Shown: positions 58,474-64,000 of the stretch, one piece after another | Layout: each line of letters begins with the position of its first letter | Numbering within the stretch: position 1 is the stretch's first letter | Assembly (NCBI RefSeq): GCF_902806685.2 | Contig: NC_048539.1 | Span: 8,692,501 to 8,756,500, forward strand | Reading direction: 5' to 3' | DNA: 64,000 nucleotides | From: Maniola hyperantus | Lineage: Eukaryota; Arthropoda; Insecta; Lepidoptera; Nymphalidae | The notes under the pieces: generated by a model | Seen by the model: only the letters and a program-made list of their open reading frames with translations | Databases searched by the model: none | Told to the model about the DNA's origin: nothing | Translations under genes and position numbers: made by a program

Positions 58474-58647
58474 ATGAGCTGTTGCGATGGTTGCACGAAT
58501 GATGATATTATTTTGGAGAACTCACTCGTTGGGAACAAGTCCCCAACTCTGTACTTCATATTAGGACTTGTTATGATTGCTTTATATTTAGCTTACCGCC
58601 TCTTTAAGTGCCGTCATCCAAGAACTCGAATACTTTGTATGTTCTAA
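58474..58647 (+). CDS. 57-residue single-pass membrane protein (hypothetical)
   Basis: A short frame starting MSCCDGCTND (Cys3, Cys4, Cys7), with a hydrophobic stretch at about residues 26-41 (LYFILGLVMIALYLAY) and a basic, Cys-containing tail RLFKCRHPRTR. The start context CACAATGA is good. It lies 489 bases after the repeat-rich gene at 57352 and shares its C-x3-C N-terminus and its membrane segment followed by aromatic-x-Cys, so the two may be relatives. No function can be assigned. It might be the last exon of a longer gene, but no strong acceptor is seen just upstream. Confidence 0.5.
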   Translation: MSCCDGCTNDDIILENSLVGNKSPTLYFILGLVMIALYLAYRLFKCRHPRTRILCMF

Positions 58648-59088
58648 ACATTCACATCACTGGTTCTAATTAAAACAAATGAGTTTTGTAACAAAAAATA
58701 TTTAATATAAAAATGTTACAGTATTATTTTAAAACATTCCTATTTTTATTTTAGCTTAACTTAATTTTAAAAAAAAAGTCTATTTATTTACACTATGTTT
58801 CACTCATTTCATTACTCCATATTCACAACTAGCAAAAGTTATCCTGTATTCCAAGAGCTAAATTTCTTAAAAGACATTCGAGTTATTTTGTAAACTCATA
58901 GTATTTAGGTACCTATGCTCAAATCTAAATGAATCTTACATAATCGAGCCTGTTGTATGGATTATTATACAATTTTAAATCATACAACGAGAAAGTATGA
59001 GTGTAAGTATATTTATAACGTTTGTACATTTTTCTTATTAAATTTGTACGATTGAACACTACACAAATCTTATCAATAACAATTTGTT

Positions 59089-62000
59089 TTATCTGACATA
59101 TTCTTGTATATTGCTCTCAAAATATTTATCCTTAGCTATGTGGAATAAGCTTTCACTGGTTTTTTCTCCAGTTTCCCTGACCATTGAGGAAAACATACTA
59201 TTGGGATCGGAAAGTAGTATATAAGGATAATCGAACTCTGCTATTTCTCCGGCGTTCATGACTAGAACTCTGTCGGAATCCATGATGGTATTAAGACGAT
59301 GAGCGATAGTAAGGACTGTGCATGATGCGAATTGTCGGCGAATGGTTTGCTGGATGAAGTTGTCAGTCCTGTAACATGGACAATTTATTTAAAGCAAACT
59401 TTGTAAATAATTGTACTTATTCTTAGCAAATATTGATTCGCTTTTATGCGATTACAGTACTTACTACCAATTTTATAAGTTGCGTTGGCAAAATTGGTTT
59501 GCGCAAGAAAGCGCAACACACACAACAGAGACTCGTGCTATCTCGCTCATTATTCACGCGTACAAAACATGAACATGGCGCGTAGGGAACAACCAATAGT
59601 GGACGGACGCCCGCTTTGATTGGCTGAGATAGTTTGGCGCTATTCAAAAAACCGGCCAGGTGCGAGTCAGACTCGCGCATCGAGGGTTCCGCATTACAAT
59701 CATATTTTTTCGATATTATGCCCGACAAATCCAAAACTATTGTGCATAAAAATAAATTGAATCTGTTTTAGAATATACAGGTAAAAGTTGAAAATACTAA
59801 TTATTTGTTCATGAACACATTTTATTTTTTTGTGATGTAACCACGAATTCACGGTTTTCAGATTTTTCCCCTTACGTGTGCTATAAGATCTACCAACTTG
59901 CCAAATTTCATGATTCTAGGTCAACGGAAAGTACCCTATAGGTTTCTTGGGAGACCAGACAGACAGACAACGAATTGATTCTATAAGGGGATATATTCCT
60001 TTTTTCCTTCTGAGATACGGAACCCTAAAAAGAAGATTTCTGTGCAGGTACATCGGCGTAACTTATAAAAGTGGTAGTACCTACTGTATGTAAAACTAAT
60101 TTATGTCATCAGTTTACTCACTGTGGATCAACATTTGCTGTGGCTTCATCCATTATCAATACTTTGTTCGATCTGAGAACTGCTCGCGCTAAGCACATCA
60201 ATTGCCTTTGACCAACCGAGAAGTTTGCTCCTCCTTCAGTTACTTTGAAATCTAAAGGAGGAACCGCTGATTTCATGTCCACCTATAGAATATTAAAACT
60301 GTAATAAATGTTTATTTGTTATCAACACCATTATCATTCATTCAAGGGGTGGACCAACAAATTCCTGAAAGGCCAGCAACGCATCAGCAGTTCCTCTGGT
60401 GCTGCAAATGTTCATGGGCGGCGATAATCACTTAACATTAGGTGACCGGTCTGCTCGTTAGCTCAATATTTCTATTTAAAAAGAACAACCGATAGACGTC
60501 CACTGCTGGACATGGGTAGGTCTCTTGTATTCGCCTGAATTCAGCGGCTCCCTGCAACTCATTTGATGTTGTCTGCCTACATACTGAGAGGTCTTTTTAA
60601 CACTGCATTTTCTGGTGCGAGGTCAGCATTCTAGCACCTTGGGACTCCAATGTCTATCGTTTTTTCGAGTTGTGTGTTTCTATTTGTTTGTAGGATAATA
60701 TAAAAATCTTTTTAGTCTTTTTTCCACATACCTGTTCCAAAGCTCGCCAAAGTTCATCATCACTGTATATATTGAAAGGATCTAAATTGTACCGTATAGT
60801 TGCAGAAAATAGAACTGGCTCTTGAGGTATAATTGATATCTTTGATCTTAAAGTCTGAAATGATAATAATAATGCCTGAGTGAAGAAAATAAATTTATAC
60901 ATTTGCATTATGTTTAATCATTTTATAAAATAACAGACCTGCTTTGCTAATAATGAGGTGTCGATGCCGTCAATCATTATTTTGCCATCAATGAAGGCAA
61001 ATCTAAATATTGCGGATATCAGAGATGACTTGCCGGCACCCGTCCGACCAACGATACCAACCTACGAAAGCAAAAAATAGGTTATTTAGTTATTTATGGG
61101 TGCAAATAAATAATTTTAAATACATATCAAAAATTGCGAAACCGGCAGGATTGACGGCTAAGTAAAACATTATCATAAAAATTATATAACGCGTAAAATT
61201 AAACTCAAAATTTCAAAATTGCTTTAGTTGCGTGAATCGTCTAGACTTCATATTTTTATGAGACTCTACAATGGTACCTCATCGGCACCGACCCCAAAAA
61301 CTATTATTATGGAACTATATTACTCTTGTATACATAATATATTCGGTAATAAATTAAATTATTTTTCAATTTTTAGTGTTTGTGTATTGAAGTCGGTTTT
61401 TATTATTTTTGTAAAAAAAAATATTTCACAATTTTTAGTGGCCCCATGGTATTAAAATATGCTATGCCTGGTTAAAAAACTACTGTTTACTAAGCTATTA
61501 CACTGATCGCGAGCAATTTACTCTTATCCGTTGAGGAGTTCCATTATCTATCTTCGAAGATCTTCATCAGATCTTCACCAAATTTATATGGGGCCACCTT
61601 TGAAATATACCCTTTAAAACAAAAACAGAATTTTCAAAATCGGTCCAGGCGTCTTAGAGTAATCGGGGAACATACATAAAAAATAAAAAATATCCCGACG
61701 AATTGAGAACCTCCTTTTTTGAAGTCTGTTAAAAATTGGACAGTCTGTTAGCTTCGTTTACCTTCCATCCAGAATCAATAGTAATATTTAAGTTCTTGAG
61801 TACTGGTGCTTCGTCGAGTGCGTATTTCAAATTTACATTTTGGAAAATGATTCGCCCTTGAGAAGGCCACGTGGGAGGTAAAGCCAACTCTGTAATTGAA
61901 CGATTTCTGTTAATACACTGGTCCTGCCGTATCTCGCGTTGTGTCCGGTTAGCTGTTTATTCTGTACTATACAGGCTGTAACCAGAACGCTAGCAAAAAC

Positions 62001-63410
62001 TTAGCGTTATTGTTATACTACGGTCAAAACACAATCCAATACCAATAGGTAACCTTTTGCCTCATTTTGTAGTTTTAGTCATTTAGTATTTTTCAAACCG
62101 CAACCTGCAATGTAATATGCAATGCGTGCAAAACTCAAGTAAATACCCCGCCTACGACGCGGCATTGACTCCGAGTGGCCTACTTACGCAACTTTCGTTG
62201 ACCTCTAGCGTCATTCAAATGTTTTATTTGCAATATATCGTAAACATTTACAAAATTATAGGATTTTTTGTATTTTTTCCGCGTTTTTCTATGCTACCAT
62301 ATCAGTAATCATCAGTACTATCACCTGTCTTCGATTTTTCCAGGATTCTGGTTATACCCTGTATATAGCAGGCTAGCAGCCCACCCCGAATTCGTCCGGG
62401 TTGAGCAACATCATACAGCCTACAAGCTGATGCCCGCGGCTTCATATGCGTGGATTTAGGTTTTTTTAATATCCCAAGGTAACTCTTTGATTTTCCGGGA
62501 TAAAAGTAGCTTATGTCACTTTCCAGGTCTAAAACTATACCCAAAAATCAAGTTGTAACATGATTGAAGGACAAACCAACAAACAACAAACTGATAAACC
62601 AACAAACAAATACACTTTCGCATTTGTGTAATATGGGTAGTGATATCCATCTGGAATAGTGTACTTTTGCAATGGTGAAAGCCTTTTTCAAATATGTAAT
62701 TGCAGTGGTTCCGAAGATTGCCCTCGGAATACACATAAATTCACAAAATTCGCACTCTTGCTTTGTAATATTATAGTATAGGTACTACATGATACCCGCG
62801 CCTTCGTCTACGTAAGTTTCTGTTTTTTTTAAAATTCCGACACGACCGGAGAGCGATCAGGCGCAGGACCGACGGCTTTACGTGCTCTTCGAGGCACAGG
62901 GGTGCAACACCGCCAACTTCCTAACTCCGAGCTAGTAGGTACAGAGGAAATCCCATACCTAACTATTTTTTTGGTCCAACCCGGGAATCGAACCCAGGAT
63001 CTCGTCATCTGCAGTTGATCATGCTAACCACTAGACCAACGAGGCAGTTAAGTTATACATATGTAGCACACGATGGAAGTATTGGATGGATAGTATGGAT
63101 AGTATAGGTATAACACGCGACAAGTCGAGATGGCAATCGGGGTATGAGGCGGGGAGACACCCCGCACACCCGCATGTCACCCGCGCTCGCCTGCACCAGG
63201 TTAGCGCGAGGGCTGTGTGCCTGTATATAGACTTACGTCCATCGTACAAGTTGGCCTCGGTTTCTATGCGAGTGTACTCCAGCACGCGCTCGACGCTGGT
63301 GAGCTGCGCCAGGAACTCCACCAGCATGCGCGCGCCGTGCTGCAGCATTGCCGTCAGCATGTTGCTCTGCGTCACCGCCAGACCCACGCTGCCCACCGGG
63401 ATCACATCCC
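59089..63410 (-). CDS. Second ABCC (MRP4 / lethal(2)03659-like) transporter, 3' part
   Basis: Six minus-strand exons in coding order: 63410-63237, 61889-61762, 61061-60939, 60854-60732, 60282-60122 and 59368-59089. They join in phase to 328 complete codons before the stop. The lengths are 174, 128, 123, 123, 161 and 280 bases; the first gene has 174, 128, 123, 123, 161 and 283. Encoded are the end of the second membrane domain (VGSVGLAVTQSNMLTAMLQ) and the second nucleotide-binding domain: Walker A GRTGAGKSS, Q-loop IIPQEPVLFSATI, signature FSVGQRQL, Walker B VLIMDEATANVD and H-loop AHRLN. All ATPase residues are intact. The protein ends SNIQEYVR. Upstream exons lie beyond the window. It is convergent with the first ABCC gene. 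Confidence 0.92.
59645..60031 (+). repeat. GGGTTCCGTA-ended element in the last intron of the second ABCC gene
   Basis: Runs from aaaaaccggccaggtgcgag to gagatacggaaccctaaaaa, with ccagacagacagacaac inside. Confidence 0.7.
60310..60460 (+). repeat. LINE/SINE 3' fragment
   Basis: Contains caacaaattcctgaaaggcc and gttcctctggtgctgcaaat. Inverse of 33115-33205. Confidence 0.5.
60484..60650 (-). pseudogene. RTE-type LINE 3' tail
   Basis: Starts gatagacgtccactgctgga, the reverse of the LINE 3' end also seen at 51430-51450, and runs into broken coding sequence. Confidence 0.5.
61225..61735 (-). repeat. AACCGACTTC-type repeat, second long copy
   Basis: Reverse-orientation copy of 14168-14642: gaatcgtctagacttcatat at one end, tgaagatcttcatcagatct-like sequence in the middle, and ctttttttgaagtctgttaa at the other end. 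Confidence 0.65.
62420..62645 (+). repeat. CGCG-head dispersed repeat
   Basis: Head agctgatgcccgcggcttca, middle tttccgggataaaagtagct, tail tacactttcgcatttgtgta. Confidence 0.65.
62977..63048 (-). repeat. tRNA-like SINE head or decayed tRNA
   Basis: The minus strand shows a perfect A box (tggtctagtgg) and B box (ggttcgattcc) and a T-arm ctggg/cccgg. The acceptor ends gcctcgt and gttggac do not pair, so it is not called as a tRNA gene. Confidence 0.55.
63126..63226. repeat. GC-rich dispersed repeat
   Basis: Third copy of the family at 1-140 and 32838-32961: gagatggcaatcggggtatg, then cacacccgcatgtcacccgc. It ends 11 bases from the donor-side edge of the exon at 63237. Confidence 0.55.
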
Positions 63411-63449
63411 CTATACGAACAAATTGCAGTCATATTAGTCTTTAGTCTA

Positions 63450-63587
63450 GGTCCTGTTTCACAACATCTAGATAAACTGTATGTATTGGATTTTGACATT
63501 TCGACAGATTGGTTCCCAATACAAAACTGTCATAACGTCAAATTGAATGGTTAGATAACGTTTATCTGGAGGTTGTGAAACAGGCCC
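63450..63587. repeat. Small MITE
   Basis: Ends ggtcctgtttcacaacatct and ggaggttgtgaaacaggccc are inverse copies, with gataaac inside each. The GGGCCTGTTTCAC-type end recalls Harbinger-related MITEs. A further fragment (agataaagtttatctgg) is at 63679-63700. Confidence 0.6.
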
Positions 63588-63600
63588 AAACATATAAAAG

Positions 63601-63665
63601 GAAAAGGTGACTCGACTGACTGACTGATCTACAAACGCACAGCTCAAACTACTGGACGGTCGGGC
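63601..63665 (+). repeat. (GACT)n-tailed dispersed repeat, end fragment
   Basis: Reads ggtgactcgactgactgact and then gctcaaactactggacgg before breaking off. Confidence 0.6.
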
Positions 63666-63699
63666 CTGTATACCTATGTTAGATAAAGTTTATCTGGTG

Positions 63700-64000
63700 C
63701 TTGTAAAACAGAATTACGTATTTTTAGTATATCCCGCTTTCCACGAAAGAATCCCGCTTTTCTACTCGAAGCCCAAAAAAACAAATTTGGCAACGCTGTC
63801 CGACGCATATCTACTTACGAAGAGCGGGGGTAAGCTCAGGGAGGCGAAGCACCTCTTTCGATAACACTTTAAACTCAGCATTATAAAATACCTATTGTTG
63901 AAATTGATATACCTATCTAGTTTTCCTAAGGATTAAAATTAATGTAATATAGGCGATTACGCTCATCGCACTCACACGTTCGCTCATAGCCAGAGGCGGA
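63700..64000. other. Right edge, intron of the second ABCC gene
   Basis: No exon matching the 124-base exon 19 of the first ABCC gene is seen before the edge. I find nothing else to annotate. Confidence 0.35.

Noticed and set aside
62977..63048. Functional tRNA gene
   Set aside because: A and B boxes are perfect, but the acceptor halves do not pair. The same applies to 31110-31180, 28520-28617 and 47700-47772.

Overview
The window looks like nuclear DNA of a moth or butterfly (Lepidoptera). It is AT-rich, its genes are split by GT-AG introns, and it is packed with the small dispersed repeats typical of lepidopteran genomes: tRNA-derived SINEs, RTE-type LINE tails, copies with a CGCGACTTCGTCCGCGTGGA-like head, and GGGTTCCGTA-ended elements. 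The order is an inference from gene and repeat style; the species cannot be read from the sequence.

Three multi-exon genes and two small unspliced ORFs carry the coding content. (1) Positions 837-18489, plus strand: the last eight exons of a long, unrecognised coiled-coil and cysteine-rich protein (at least 1,425 residues; the 5' end lies left of the window). A degenerate DIRS-type tyrosine-recombinase retrotransposon of about 5 kb fills most of its second intron. (2) Positions 25196-53751, plus strand: a complete 25-exon ABC transporter of subfamily C, the short MRP/ABCC4 type usually named lethal(2)03659-like in insects. The exons join in frame to 1,344 residues with both nucleotide-binding domains intact. 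(3) Positions 59089-63410, minus strand: the last six exons of a second ABCC gene of the same type, tail-to-tail with the first. Five of its six exon lengths equal those of its partner, so the two are local duplicates. Its 5' part lies beyond the right edge. Between them sit two small plus-strand ORFs (57352-57984 and 58474-58647). Each encodes a protein with a C-x3-C N-terminus and one C-terminal membrane segment, and they may be an undescribed pair of related proteins.

The gap between genes 1 and 2 (18490-25195) is mobile-element debris: a LINE remnant, a Copia gag piece and a minus-strand LTR element (21382-24666). One LTR of that element was split by a DNA transposon, leaving a CAG target duplication, and the transposon was in turn hit by a foldback MITE. 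The introns of gene 2 hold a 2 kb RTE-type LINE, an antisense LINE tail reaching within about 20 bp of an exon acceptor, nested SINEs and several MITEs.

Functionally, genes 2 and 3 should encode membrane exporters of organic anions or conjugates. Nothing in the sequence links gene 1 or the small membrane proteins to that role. All exon coordinates come from reading frames, splice signals and phase agreement by eye; none was checked against transcripts.
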